A stretch of 64,000 nt of DNA, taken from contig MU008177.1 in NCBI GenBank assembly GCA_010909165.1, positions 1,054,001 to 1,118,000 on the forward strand. The letters are read 5' to 3'. The position numbers were made by a program, and so were the translations under genes. This DNA comes from Anthoceros angustus (Eukaryota > Streptophyta > Anthocerotopsida > Anthocerotales > Anthocerotaceae). Below the pieces are notes generated by a model, which was not told the origin of the DNA, made no database searches, and was given only the letters and a program-made list of their open reading frames with translations. Positions 1 through 11,425 of the stretch are shown piece after piece; the stretch's first letter is position 1, and each line of letters opens with the position of its first letter.

Positions 1-180
1 GTTTCACGCTTTTGAGAAGCAAGAAAACATCCAGTCGATTTGATCATGCGTATGACCAACCAAAAGAAATCCCACTTTCCTTTTTTCAAAAGTACCCATA
101 TCAACAAGCATGTTCGGATATGCAAAAGCGTTTGGTTCTTGTCTCCATGTGTGTTGTCTATGCAAATACAAAACTCTTGG
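1..180 (-). pseudogene. VGHTH..ID-signature gene relic, copy 1 (cut by window edge)
   Basis: The minus strand holds the same segment as the better copies at 3571-4798 and 8914-10160: a 'DNT..ET' stretch, then an FLLVGHTHDQID-like signature. The rest of the gene lies outside the window. At about 180 the sequence switches to the plus-strand copia RNase H tail, the same junction as in the other units. Confidence 0.5.
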
Positions 181-194
181 CAGACAACATATAC

Positions 195-1500
195 GCTTGG
201 CCTTGGTTGCAAATCCTCATTTTCACGCCCACTAAACAAACATGGAGATTCAACACCACTATGTTAGAGATGTGGTGGAGCATGGAGTTGTGCAAGTAGG
301 CTATGTGCACACGATGAGAATAGCTGCGATGTGTTGACCAAGGGCTTGGCAAGCTATAGACACTACAAGCACCTATCAAGCTTAGGCCTAGATGACTACA
401 CAAAGTATTTTGATGGTAAGTAACTTATCCGGTGGTGGTTGGGTGGGCAGAACCCAAAGGTTTACTCGAGAAGTCATCAGTGGTTGTACTCTCACACCGA
501 GGGTATAGGTGGAGCCGCACATAACCGGTGACTAGGGTTTACATCGTGTGTCATGTCGGTCCAAGCTACAAAGGAGATAAACTGTGCGGGAGGATGAAGC
601 TCACCATAGGATCTAATCTCCCCGTAGCACGGCATCCATCTTACAATCGTGAGGCTTGCAGTCATGCTCAATCTTGACAAGGCGTTACGCCGGCAGCTAG
701 ATGCTCCACCAAGAATTTCGGTCCCATGGCCACTTTTAACTTGGCGCCTAGGACGTGGGAGATGCGTTCTTGAGTATGCCGATTCCTGGAGTCTCTTGCT
801 CTTCCCGACTACTCACTGCACCCCGGTAAGGAATATGGTTAGCGATGGAAGCTTCTCACACTTGCACCAAGTTCCAGCTGTGAGGCACGGTGTGCCCGGG
901 AGGCGACTATGCGCTAACGGTTGCCTTTTAGTTTGAGGCTTCTTCCCCCTCTTCCCTTTGATACACCTCGTAGCACTCATAGCTAGCGCCTCCCTAGTCT
1001 TCATGGCTTTATCCCCGTGCATGCATGCGGTGGTCGAGAATGTAAACGCAGCAAGGGCTTAGGGCAAGATGTGGCGAAAAACACGAGTGCGAGTGCGAGA
1101 GTGTTTATGGTGGGGACTTCTGGCGAGGGCAGGCGTCTTTGAGGCTGGCGGTGAGCTCTCGTTTGAACCAAGATGCAGCGGCCTCTGACACGGGCCCCTG
1201 GCCGCAAGTGTGCCCTTCTCGCTCCTACTCGCTTCAAGGATGAGCTGCATGGGAGCAGCACTGGCTCTTCAAGGCATCCGAGACGGCACAGTGGGACGTA
1301 ACGTGTTCACGATAGTTTGAACACTTAGCCTAAGCTTTCCTTTAGAGGAGTGTTAAATATGAAAGGGTACAAGTTAGGGTCACTTATATGAATTGTCATT
1401 AAGGTTATGTATATAAAGCAGAGACATAAACAATTTTGTTTAATTGCTTTCAATTATTGCAAGTTGCTTTTTGTGTTTTCTCCTCGCTCCTTTGGACAAG
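195..1500 (+). mobile_element. Ty1/copia 3' end: RNase H tail, 3' UTR and LTR start (copy 1)
   Basis: Positions about 195-423 encode the last residues of a copia RNase H (IQHHYVRDVVEHGV, then a broken VLTKGLAK..LGLDDYTKYF ending). The closest relative in the window is the copia element at 48,080-50,783. A non-coding 3' UTR follows. A purine-rich tract (ttagaggag) then precedes TGTTAAATATG at 1351, which I read as polypurine tract and LTR start. The LTR 3' limit is unclear. Only the 3' end of the element is present, so this is a truncated fragment built into the tandem unit. Confidence 0.75.
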
Positions 1501-1609
1501 AGTTTCACAAGCTTGAACACCTTTTATGCATCAAGTGTGTGATCATTGGCCCAAGGAAAGTTTTCATCCCACAACAAGAGGGAGAAACCCAGGATATTCG
1601 TAGCTTGAA

Positions 1610-2130
1610 GGGCGAAAAACACGGTCGCGAGAGTGCGAGAGTGTTTATGGTGGGGACTTTACCGAGCAGCGTGCCGGGAGTCGGGTGAGCTCTTCTCGCT
1701 TGCGAACCAAGACAGGCCGGCCTCGACGGGCCCCTGCGCCGCAAGTGTGCCCTTCATCGCTCCTACCGCTTCAAGGATGAGCCGTGGAGCAAACTGCTTC
1801 AAGGCATCCAGTGACTATAAGTACACTGCATGGGACGAATGTTTCACGATGGTTTGAACACACTTAGCCCAACGTAGCTTTCCTTTAGAGGAGTGTTAAA
1901 TATGAAAGCACAAATTAGTTAGGGTCACTTATATGAATTGTCATTAAGGTTATGTATATAAAGAGACATAAACAATTTTGTTTAATTGCTTTCAATTATT
2001 GCAGTTGCTTTTTGTGTTTTCTCCTCGCTCCCTTTGGACAAGAGTTTTCATGCTTGAACACCTTTTATGCATCAAGTGTGTGATCATTGGCCCAAGGAAA
2101 GTTTTCATCCCACAACAAGAGGGAGAAACC
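1610..2130. repeat. Internal duplication of 3' UTR plus LTR within unit 1
   Basis: This block repeats about 1065-1600, including the 'gtttatggtggggact' stretch, the polypurine tract and a second LTR start (TGTTAAATATG at 1894). The other units have only one copy, so the duplication is private to unit 1. Confidence 0.8.
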
Positions 2131-3570
2131 CACAGATATTCAGAGTTGAAGGCATGGCTTAGCCACTTGCATAGGGAAAAGGGGCGGTTTGCCACAGTTA
2201 TCCTAGGGCCTTTTACTAGCTCTTTGTTTAAGAATGTGGGTGTTGGAGTGGGATGAGCGCACCTCGTAATGTTGGTACTTTCTCAATGACAATGTGGGCA
2301 AAGTACAAGTTGATGAATACTTCCTTTGTGTGAAACTATGTGAGGCATGATATTAAAACTGTGTTGTTCCCCCCCAATCCAATTAGCTAACCAAGCCAAC
2401 TTGTCAATCACCTCAATCCAAAGCTTCGCCATAGGTAAGACGATTCCAATCCACCAATGCAAAGAAGTTCAAGAATGGAATGTCATGAATATGACAACAA
2501 TGAGTAATCTATAACTCTATCACTTGAATCAACCATGAGCTTATCCGGATTGTTGTTGCTCTTAAGGCCAAGAGTCGCGCTCTTGCAATGTTCCGCCTAA
2601 CCTGGAGTCAGATTCCAACCCTTTTACTGGAATTATCCTTGACAAAATTCCTCTCAACAAGGGGATGGTTGTTGTACAAAATAACTTGTTGAAATGTGAG
2701 CAAGTGCACCAACAAGCTTCAAGAAACTTGCATAAGGTGTGGATGTGATGGCTATCCTTGTTGATAACATCAACAATCTAAGGAAGACCTTAGATTGCTT
2801 TACATTTGTAGCCATGGTGGCCACCGTTTATCGTATTGATTGATCATTGTCGTCCTCAAGAGTCGCCTCCTCTCTCGATGAGCTGCCATGCCTTAATTGA
2901 GTTTGTCGGCTTGTTGACATGCATACATATGCACATACATACCTACATACATGTGCACATACATACATGCACTCTTGTACATACATACGCACATACACAC
3001 CTTCATGCAGTTATCCCATCCATGGCATGCCACACATTCAAATACAAGTCTTATGACCTACTTTAGAAAACATCACCCTACGTGCCATGACACAATCCCT
3101 TTGGTCAATCGCTTTGCCTAGAGAACTCCTAATCGCTTTGAGGGAGCCAAAGCCGTTGAACTGCAGATTTTGGAGATAGGCATACTGGGCAAGGATGGAG
3201 AACGAGCTACCTCAAAAGTAAACGATGTGTTGACCGGTAGGCTGAAAGCATGTCGCTTGTAAGAGAAATTGTGGGCGCTGACGATCGAGTCCACTCCCGG
3301 AAATGGCCTTGAGGAAAGATGAGCGCCTCTTGGCGAGGTCTTGAGAAGGAAGGAAGAGGTCGTGAAGGAGAGTGTTCGCCTCTCCTTCCTTCCATAGAAG
3401 CATGAAGTCTACAAGGATACAAAGAATGTGCACAACCAAAATCCTATCATGGGCTTACTTTTTAAGACATATGTGTCCCCCGAAATGTGCACTCCAAACT
3501 ACAGGATTTGAGGTACACGCATAGCCTCCCCAATTGCCCCTGGAAGATGACCTAACATTCAGAGGGTTTT
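2130..3570. repeat. Spacer of the 4.1 kb unit with CATA microsatellite (copy 1)
   Basis: No gene recognised. It contains a poly-C tract near 2369 and a (CATA)-rich microsatellite at about 2921-3003. The short open frames here are broken differently in the three copies and show no known motif. The equivalent stretches are 7375-8913 and 11425-12823. Confidence 0.7.
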
Positions 3571-4798
3571 CTACTCCTCGCCAGACTCCACGCCATCATC
3601 TTCACTGGGCCCGGCATCATGACCATCATCTTCACTGTCCTCAGTGGCACTTTGACTCGCTGGTTGAATGAAGCCTCGCAATTCAATTAACTTCTCTTTG
3701 ATTGCCTTCTTATCTACAACGTACAAGTGTTTCCTCCGTAGTCAAGTGAACCCATAATAGAGGATGACCGTTTGGTGAACAAAACCTTTTGGATATTTTT
3801 TCGATGGATAGTCTTCGCTCCCCTTTTCCCGTGTTACTACGGCTTTGTGGTATCCTCTAATTAAATATTCTTCTTCCTTCAGCAATGCATACGCGTATTC
3901 GATTCGCACAAATGAACAAGGAAGTGAGGTCAGGCGCATGTAATTGAAGCGGGCTTCCCAATCCAAAAGGGTCTATTATGCGTTATGCATGTCCATGAGG
4001 CACAACAAACATCCACTCTTTATTTCCGCGATATCACCATTCCACCGTACCATTTCTTGTTGTTGCCTTCCCGAGGTTTTGGTATGCTCCCAAATACATA
4101 TCTCGTTGTGGGAGGTCCCTTAGCAATGCCTCCTCCATCACATCTAGAACATGGAGAGGTTGTTCCATCCACTTCCGATCTTGAGTACCACTTCCAAGGA
4201 CTTTGTAGCACAAGGCCAATGTTGTTTTGCAATAGTCTTGACAATCTCCTCTTGGTCCAACTGAGCTTCCCACCATAATAACATGTGATGTCACATAAGG
4301 CCTAAGTTCAAGACCATCCTTTAGGGTTATAGTGTCAAGGCACAAATTTCGAGAAACTCAAACCCCTTCCGTTTTCCATTGTGGCGGTCGAATCGCTTGC
4401 TCGATAATCACAAACCCGCGGTTCGCTTCCTCCTCATGTGTTATTTTAAAGCTGGTCTTTGGAGCGATAAGTTGTTCAATCTCTTCCGTCCCATAAGTGA
4501 GTCCTCTCGGCCTTGTCTAATAGGCTACACATATGACCTAAGTCTGCGACTTTACCTTTACCTCGGTGAAGGAGTGTACGCATGCATCAAGATCTCGACA
4601 ATGCGGGCGGTGTGAGCTTCTTTATGTTTCATGCTTTTGGAGAAGCAAGAAAACATCGATTTGATCATGCGTATGACCAACCAAAAGAAATCCCACTTTC
4701 CCTTTTTCAAAAGTACCCATATCAACAAGCATGTTCGGATATGCAAGCAGCTGGTTCTTGTCTCCATGCATGTGTTGTCCAAGAAATACAAAACTCTT
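3571..4798 (-). pseudogene. VGHTH..ID-signature gene relic with acidic C-terminus, copy 2
   Basis: Read 5'-3' on the minus strand, this is a frameshifted but continuous coding remnant. First comes a segment resembling 'LDN...ENKN...LLV..G.F', then VGHTHDQID..FS, then a middle part with ITHEEEANRGFVIIEQAIRP and LRPYVTSH. Next is a stretch containing DLPQRDMYLGAYQ and RPFWI. The tail reads GFVHQ..LYYGF, DKKAIKEKLIELRGF, and a Glu/Asp/Ser-rich end with a stop at 3571. From memory, the VGHTH..ID signature matches an uncharacterised plant/eukaryote domain (I believe Pfam DUF7869). Function is unknown. The 5' end is cut at ~4798 where copia sequence begins on the other strand. Confidence 0.55.
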
Positions 4799-4825
4799 GG
4801 CGACAACATATGCGCTTGGCTCTAA

Positions 4826-5033
4826 TTTGCAAATCCTCATTTTCACGCACTAAACACATGGAGATTCAACACCACTATGTTAGAGATGTGGTGGAGCATG
4901 GAGTTGTGCAAGTAGGCTATGTGCACACGATGAGAATGTTGCGATGTGTTGACCAAGGGCTTGGCAAAGCATAGACACTACAAGCACCTATCAAGCTTAG
5001 GCCTAGATGACTACACAAAGTATTTTGATGGAT
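4826..5033 (+). mobile_element. Ty1/copia RNase H tail (copy 2, truncated)
   Basis: This encodes the same copia RNase H tail (IQHHYVRDVVEHGV) as at 195. Just after the TKYFDG codons it jumps straight into the minus-strand gene relic of the next unit. The short word gatgg is shared by both partners at the joint (5029-5033), consistent with a microhomology-mediated deletion of ~2.9 kb. Confidence 0.75.
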
Positions 5034-6045
5034 AGTCTTCGCCCCTTTTCCCGTGTTACTCGCGCTTTGTGGTATCCTCTAATTAAATATTCTTCTACGT
5101 ACCTTCCTTCGTGACGACCGTGTGTTCGTCTGCATAAATGAACAAGGAAGTGAGGTGTATGCGCAATTGAAATGAAGAGCTTCCCAATCCAAAAGGGTCT
5201 ATTATGCGTGTCGTGTCCGCGGAACGCAACAAACATCCTCGTTTTTATTTCCGCGATATCACCATTCCACCGTGCCATTTCTTGTTGTTGCCTTCCTGTG
5301 TTTTGGTATGCTCCCAAATACATATCTCGTTGTGGGAGGTCCTTAGCAATGCCTCCTCCAAGATCGCCACATCTAGAACATGGAGAGGTTTGTTCCATCC
5401 ACTTCCGATCTTGAGTACCACTTCCAAGGACTTTGTAGCACAAGGCCAATGTTGTTTTGCACAATAACAAAGAATCTCCTCTTGGTCCAACCGTAAAGCT
5501 TCCCACCATAATAACTTATGTGATGTCACATAAGGCCTAAGTTCAAAGACCATCCTTTAGGGTTATAGTGTCAAGGCACAAATTTCGTAAACTCCAAACC
5601 CCTTCCGCTTCCATTGTGGCGAGGTCGAATCGCTTGCTCGATAATCACAAACCCGCGGTTCGCTTCCTCCTCATGTGTTATTTTAAATCAGCCGGAACGA
5701 TAAGTTGTTCAATCTCTTCCGTCCCATAAGTGAGTCCTCTCGCCTTGTCTAATAGGCTACACATATGACCTAAGTCCGCGATTTCAGTCAATACCTTTAC
5801 CTCTGGTGAAGGAGTGTACGCATGCATCAAGATCTCGACAATGCGTGGTGTGAGCTTCTTTATGTTTCATGCTTTTGGAGAAGCAAGAAAACATCTGGTC
5901 GATTTGATCATGCGTATGACCAACCAAAAGAAATCCCACTTTCCCTTTTTCAAAAGTACCCATATCAACAAGCATGTTCAGATATGCAAAAGCAAATGGT
6001 TCTTGTCTCCATGCATGTGTTGTCTAGTCAAAATACAAAACTCTT
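5034..6045 (-). pseudogene. VGHTH..ID-signature gene relic, copy 3 (3'-truncated)
   Basis: Same gene relic as 3571-4798, with a long open stretch (5003-5509, minus) containing DLPQRDMYLGAYQNTG, MARWNGDIAEIKT, NRPFWIGK and YVEEYLIRGYHKA. The VGHTHDQIDQMFS signature lies at about 5900-5960. The acidic C-terminus is missing because of the deletion joint at 5033/5034. Confidence 0.55.
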
Positions 6046-6071
6046 GGCGATAACATGTCCGCTTTGGCCTT

Positions 6072-7375
6072 GGTTGCAAATCCTCATTTTCACGCACTAA
6101 ACACATGGAGATTCAACACCACTATGTTAGAGATGTGGTGGAGCATGGAGTTGTGCAAGTAGGCTATGTGCACACGATGAGAATGTTGCGATGTGTTGAC
6201 CAAGGGCTTGGCAAAGCATAGACACTACAAGCACCTATCAAGCTTAGCCTAGATGACTACACAAAGTATTTTGATGGTAAGTAACTTATCCGGTGGTGGT
6301 TGGTGGGCAGAACCCAAAGGTTTCGAGGAAGTCACTGTGGTTGTACTCTCACACCGAGGGTATAGTGGAGCCGCACATGCCAACCGCACTAGGTCGACAT
6401 CGTGGCCGCGTCGGCCAAGCTACAAAGGAGATAAACTGCGGCCGCTGGGAGGATGAAGCTCACCATAGGATCTAATCTCCCTGTAGCACGGTATCCATCT
6501 TACACTGTAGGCTTCGTGTGCTGCGGCTCAATCTTCTGACAAGGGCGTTTTGCCAGCAGCTAGGAGATGCTCCAGCTCAGCAATTCTGTCCATGGCCACT
6601 TTTAACTTGGCAGCTAGGATGGGAGATGCGTTCTTGGAGTAGCTGATTTCCGCTAGAGTCTCTTGCTCTTCTGACTACTCAGCCCTCGCAATTCCTGGCA
6701 AGGGAATATGGTTAGCAGTGGTGAAGCTACTCACACTTGCCACCACCGCTTCCAAAGGTGAGGCACGGTGTGCCTGAGGCGACTATGCGCTCGACGGTTG
6801 CCTTTTGGTTTGAGGCTTCCTTCCCCTCTTCCCTTTGATACACCTCGAGCACTCATAGCTAGCGCCTCCTAGTCTTCATGGCTTTATCCTGCATGACAGA
6901 GTCGAGAATGTAAACGCAGCAAGGGCTTAGGGCAGAATGGCGAAAAACAAGCGAGAGTGCGAGAGTGTTTATGGTGGGGACTTTACCGAGGACAGCGTGG
7001 CCGGGAGCCGGGCGGCCGAGCTCTTCTCGCTTAGAACCAAGACAGAGCGGCCACAGCCGACGGCCCTCGGCCGCAAGTGTGCCCTTCTCGCCTCCTACTG
7101 CTTCAAGGATGAGCTGCGGGCAGCACTGGCTCTTCAAGGCATCCAGGACATATACCGCAGACGTGACGTGTTCACGATAGTTTGAACACACTTAGCCTAA
7201 CGTAGCTTTCCTTTAGAGGAGTGTTAAATATGAAAGGGTACACTAGTTAGGGTCACTTATATGAATTGTCATTAAGGTTATGTATATAAACAGAGACATA
7301 AACAATTTTGTTTAATTGCTTTCAATTATTGCAAGTTGCTTTTGTGTTTTTCTCCTCGCTCCCTTTGGACAAGAG
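6072..7375 (+). mobile_element. Ty1/copia 3' end: RNase H tail, 3' UTR and LTR start (copy 3)
   Basis: RNase H tail at about 6072-6276, 3' UTR, polypurine tract ctttagagga, and LTR start TGTTAAATATG at 7222. The order and sequence match 195-1500 and 10185-11425, with scattered short indels. Confidence 0.75.
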
Positions 7376-8913
7376 TTTCACAAGCTTGAACACCTTTTAT
7401 GCATCAAGTGTGTGATCATTGGCCCAAGGAAAGTTTTCATCCCACAACAAGAGGGAGAAACCCACGATATTCAGAGTTTTGAAGGTATGGCTTAGCCACT
7501 TGCATAGGGAAAAGGCAGGGCGGTTTGCCATAGGTTATCCTAGGGCCTTTTACTAGCTCTTTGTTTAAGAACAGGGGTGTTGGAGTGGGATGAGCGCACC
7601 TCAGAATGTTGGTACTTTCTCAATGACAATGTAGGCAAAGTACAAGTTGATGAATACTTCCTTTGTGTGAAACTATGTGAGGCATGATATTAAAACTTGT
7701 GTTGTTCCCCGCCCCCCAATCCAATTAGCTAACCAAGCCAACTTGTCAATCACCTCAATCCAAAGCTTCGCCATAGGTAAGACGTATTCCAATCCACAAT
7801 GCAAAGAAGTTCAAGAATGGAATGTCATGAATATGACAACAATGAGTAATCTATAACTCTATCACTTGAATCAACCATGAGCTTATCGATTGCGTTGTCT
7901 TAGGCGCGCTCTTCTTGCAATGTTCCGCCTAAATCAGGAGTCGATTCCAACTCATCGTCTGGAATTATCCTTGACAAAATTCTCCTCAACAAGGGATGGT
8001 TGTTGTACAAAATAACTTGTTGAAATGTGAGCAAGTGCACCAACAAGCTTCAAGAAACTTGCATAAGGTGTGGATCGATGGCTATCCTTGTTGATAACAT
8101 CAACAATCTAAGGAAGACCTTAGATTGCTTTACATTTGTAGCCATGGTGGCGACGCTATCGCTAGCATTGATTGTGTCATTGCCGCTCCTCAAGAGTCGC
8201 CTCCTCTCGGCGAGCTGCCATGCCTTAATTGAGTTTGTTTGCTTGTTGACATGCATACATATGCACATACATACCTACATACATGTGCACATACATACAT
8301 GCACTCTTGTACATACATACGCACATACACACCTTCATTATGCAGTTATCCCATCCATGGCATGCCACACATTCAAATACAAGTCTTATGACCTACTTTA
8401 GAAAACATCACTCCTACGTGCTATGACACAATCCCTTTGGTCAATCGCCTTTGCCTAGGAGAACTCCTAATCGCTTGAGGGAGCCAAAGCCTGTTGAACT
8501 GCAGATTTTGGAGATAGGCATCTGGGGCAAGGATGGAGAACGAGCTACCTCAAAAGTAAACGATGTGTTGACCGGTAGGCGAAAGCATGTCGCTTGTAAG
8601 AGAAATCTGTGGGCTGGACGATCGAGTCCACTCCGGAAATGGCCTTGAGGAAAGATGAGCGCCTCTTGGCGAGGTCTTGAGAAGGAAGGAGAGGTCAGGA
8701 AGGAGAGCAGTGTTCTCGCTCTCCTTCCTTCCATAGAAGCATATGAAGTCTACACAAGGATACAAAGAATGTGCACAACCAAAATCCTATCATGGGCTTA
8801 CACTCTTTTAAGACATATGTGTCGCTCAAATGTGCACTCCAAACTACGTGATTTGAGGTACACGACAGCCTCCCCAATTGCCCCCGGAAGATGACCTAAC
8901 ATTCGAGGGTTTT
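7376..8913. repeat. Spacer of the 4.1 kb unit with CATA microsatellite (copy 2)
   Basis: No gene recognised. It is the homologue of 2130-3570. The CATA microsatellite lies at about 8252-8334 and a C-rich tract near 7709. Confidence 0.7.
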
Positions 8914-10160
8914 CTACTCCTCGCCGACTCCACGCCATCATCTTCGCCGGGCCCGCAGATCATGACCATCATCTTCACCTCGGTGGCACTTTGACTCGTT
9001 GAATGAAGCCTCGCAATTCAATTAACTTCTCTTGATTGCCTTCTTATCTACAACGATAAGTGTTTCCGCCAGAAAGTTGAACCCATAATAGAGGATGACC
9101 GCTTGGTGAACAAAAACCTTTTGGATATTTTTTCGATGGATAGTCTTCGCCTCCTTTTCCCGTGTTACTCGCCGGCTTTGTGGTATCCTCTAATTAAATA
9201 TTCTTCTACGTACCTTCCTTCGTGACGCATCCGTGTGTTCGGCTGCATAAATGAACAAGGAAGTGAGGCGTGGCGCATGTAATTGAACAAAGAGAAGCTT
9301 CTAATCCAAAAGGGTCTGTTATGCATGTCTGTGTCCGCGGGAACTGCAACAAACATCCCTGTCTTTATTTCCGCGATATCACCATTCCACCGTGCCATTT
9401 CCTGTTGTTGCCTCCCTAGTGTTTGGTATGCTCCCAAATACATATCTCGTTGTGGGAGGTCCCTTAGCAATGCCTCCTCCAGCACTGCCACATCTGGAAC
9501 ATGGAGAGGTTGGGCTGTTCCATCCACTTCCGATCTTGAGTACCACTTCCAAGGATTCTGTAGCACAAGGCCAATGTTGTTTTGGACAATAACAACAATC
9601 TTCTCTTGGTCCAACCAGAAAGCTTCCCACCATAAAAACTCCTGTGATGTCACATAAGGCCTAAGTTCAAAGACCATCCTTTAGGGTTATAGTGCTCAAG
9701 GCACAAATTTCGTAAACTCCAAACCCCTTCCGTTTCCATTGTGGCGAGGTCGAATCATTTCTCGATAACTGGCTACAAAACTCATGTTCGCCTCCTCATG
9801 TGTTATTTTAAACGGCCGGAACGATAAGTTGTTCAATCTCTTCCGTCCCATAAGTGAGTCCTCTCGCCTTGTCTAATACCACACATATGACCTAAGTCTG
9901 CGACTCAATACCTTTACCGGTGAAGGAGTGTACGATGCATCAAGATCTCTCGACACGCGTGGTGTGAGCTTCTTTATGTTTCACGCTTTTGGAGAAGCAA
10001 GAAAACATCCGGTCGATTTGATCATGCGTATGACCAACCAAAAGAAATCCCACTTTCCCTTTTTCAAAAGTACCCATATCAACAAGCATGTTCAGGATAT
10101 GCAAAAGCAAATTGGTTCTTGTCTCCATGCATGTGTTGTCTAGTCAAATACAAAACTCTT
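8914..10160 (-). pseudogene. VGHTH..ID-signature gene relic, copy 4 (best copy)
   Basis: The most complete copy. On the minus strand it runs from the copia joint at ~10160 through VGHTHDQIDRMFS (about 10000-10040) and a 170-codon open stretch (9165-9677). That stretch contains ELRPYVTS, DLPQRDMYLGAYQ, NGDIAEIKTGMFVA, NRPFWI and YVEEYLIRGYHKA. The acidic tail ends at 8914. Several frameshifts remain. Alternative view: a captured host gene fragment, or part of a DNA transposon protein. I cannot decide from sequence alone. Confidence 0.55.
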
Positions 10161-10184
10161 GGCGACAACATGTCCGCTTGGCCT

Positions 10185-11425
10185 TGGTTGCAAATCCTCA
10201 TTTTCACGCCCGCACTAAACACATGGAGATTCAACACCACTATGTTAGAGATGTGGTGGAGCATGGAGTTGTGCAAGTAGGCTATGTGCACACGATGAGA
10301 ATGTTGCAGTATGTGTTGACCAAGGGCTTGGCAAAGCATAGACACTACAAGCACCTATCAAGCTTAGGCCTAGATGACTACACAAAGTATTTTGATGGTA
10401 AGTAACTTATCCGTGGTGGTTGGGTGGGCAGAACCCAAAGGTTTCCGAGAAGTCACTGGTTGTACTCTTCACACCGAGGGTATAGTGAGCCGCACATGCC
10501 AATCGTGCACTCAGGTCGCATAATCGTGGCCGCGTCAAGCTACAAGGGAGATAAACTGCGGGAGGATGAAGCTCACCATAGGATCTAATCTCCAGCACGG
10601 TATCCATCATCAGTAGGCTCTGGTCATGCTGCTTCTCGACAAGGCGCTCGCCACACTAGGAGATGCTCCACGAATTCTCATCCATGGCCACTTTTAACTT
10701 GGCTAGGATGGGAGATGCGTTCTTGGAGTACTACTGGAGTCTCTTGCTCTTGACTACTACCTCGCAATTCTCGCAAGGAATATGGTTAGCGATGGTGAAG
10801 CTACTCACACTTGCCACCACCTGCTCAGTGTGAGGCACTCTGCAGTGGAGGGCTACTATGCGCCGACGGTTGCCTTTTTGGTTTGAGGCTTCCTTCCCCT
10901 CTTCCCTTTGATACACCTCGAGCACTCATAGCTAGCGCCTCCCTAGTCTTCATGGCTTTATCCTGCATGACAAGAGTCTAGAATGTAAACGCAAGGGCTT
11001 AGGGCAAGCGAAAACACGAGAGTGCGAGAGTGTTTATGGTGGGGACTTATACCGAGGAGGCGGGGAGTGGAGGCGAGCTCTTCTCGCTTATGAACCAAGA
11101 TGAGCTCTAACCGACGGCCCCTGGCAGTGTGCCCTTCATCGCTCCTACTGCTTCAAGGATGAGCTGTGGGGAGCTGGCTCTTCAAGGCATCCAGGACGAC
11201 AAGTACACAGATGGGACGAACGTGTTCACGATAGTTTGAACACACTTAGCCTAACGTAGCTTTCCTTTAGAGGAGTGTTAAATATGAAAGGGTAATTTAG
11301 TTAGGGTCACTTATATGAATTGTCATTAAGGTTATGTATATAACAGAGACATAAACAATTTTGTTTAATTGCTTTCAATTATTGCAAGTTGCTTTTGTGT
11401 TTTTCTCCTCGCTCCCTTTGGACAA
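10185..11425 (+). mobile_element. Ty1/copia 3' end: RNase H tail, 3' UTR and LTR start (copy 4)
   Basis: The clearest copy of the tail. ARTKHMEIQHHYVRDVVE lies at about 10203-10260, and an intact VLTKGLAKHRHYKHLSSLG follows to TKYFDGK and a stop near 10405. The polypurine tract is followed by LTR start TGTTAAATATG at 11276. The pol upstream of the tail is absent. Confidence 0.8.

Noticed and set aside
2836-3066. His/Thr-rich frame (IHMHIHTYIHVHIHTC) repeated in the array
   Set aside because: Translation of the CATA microsatellite. It has no conserved start or domain.
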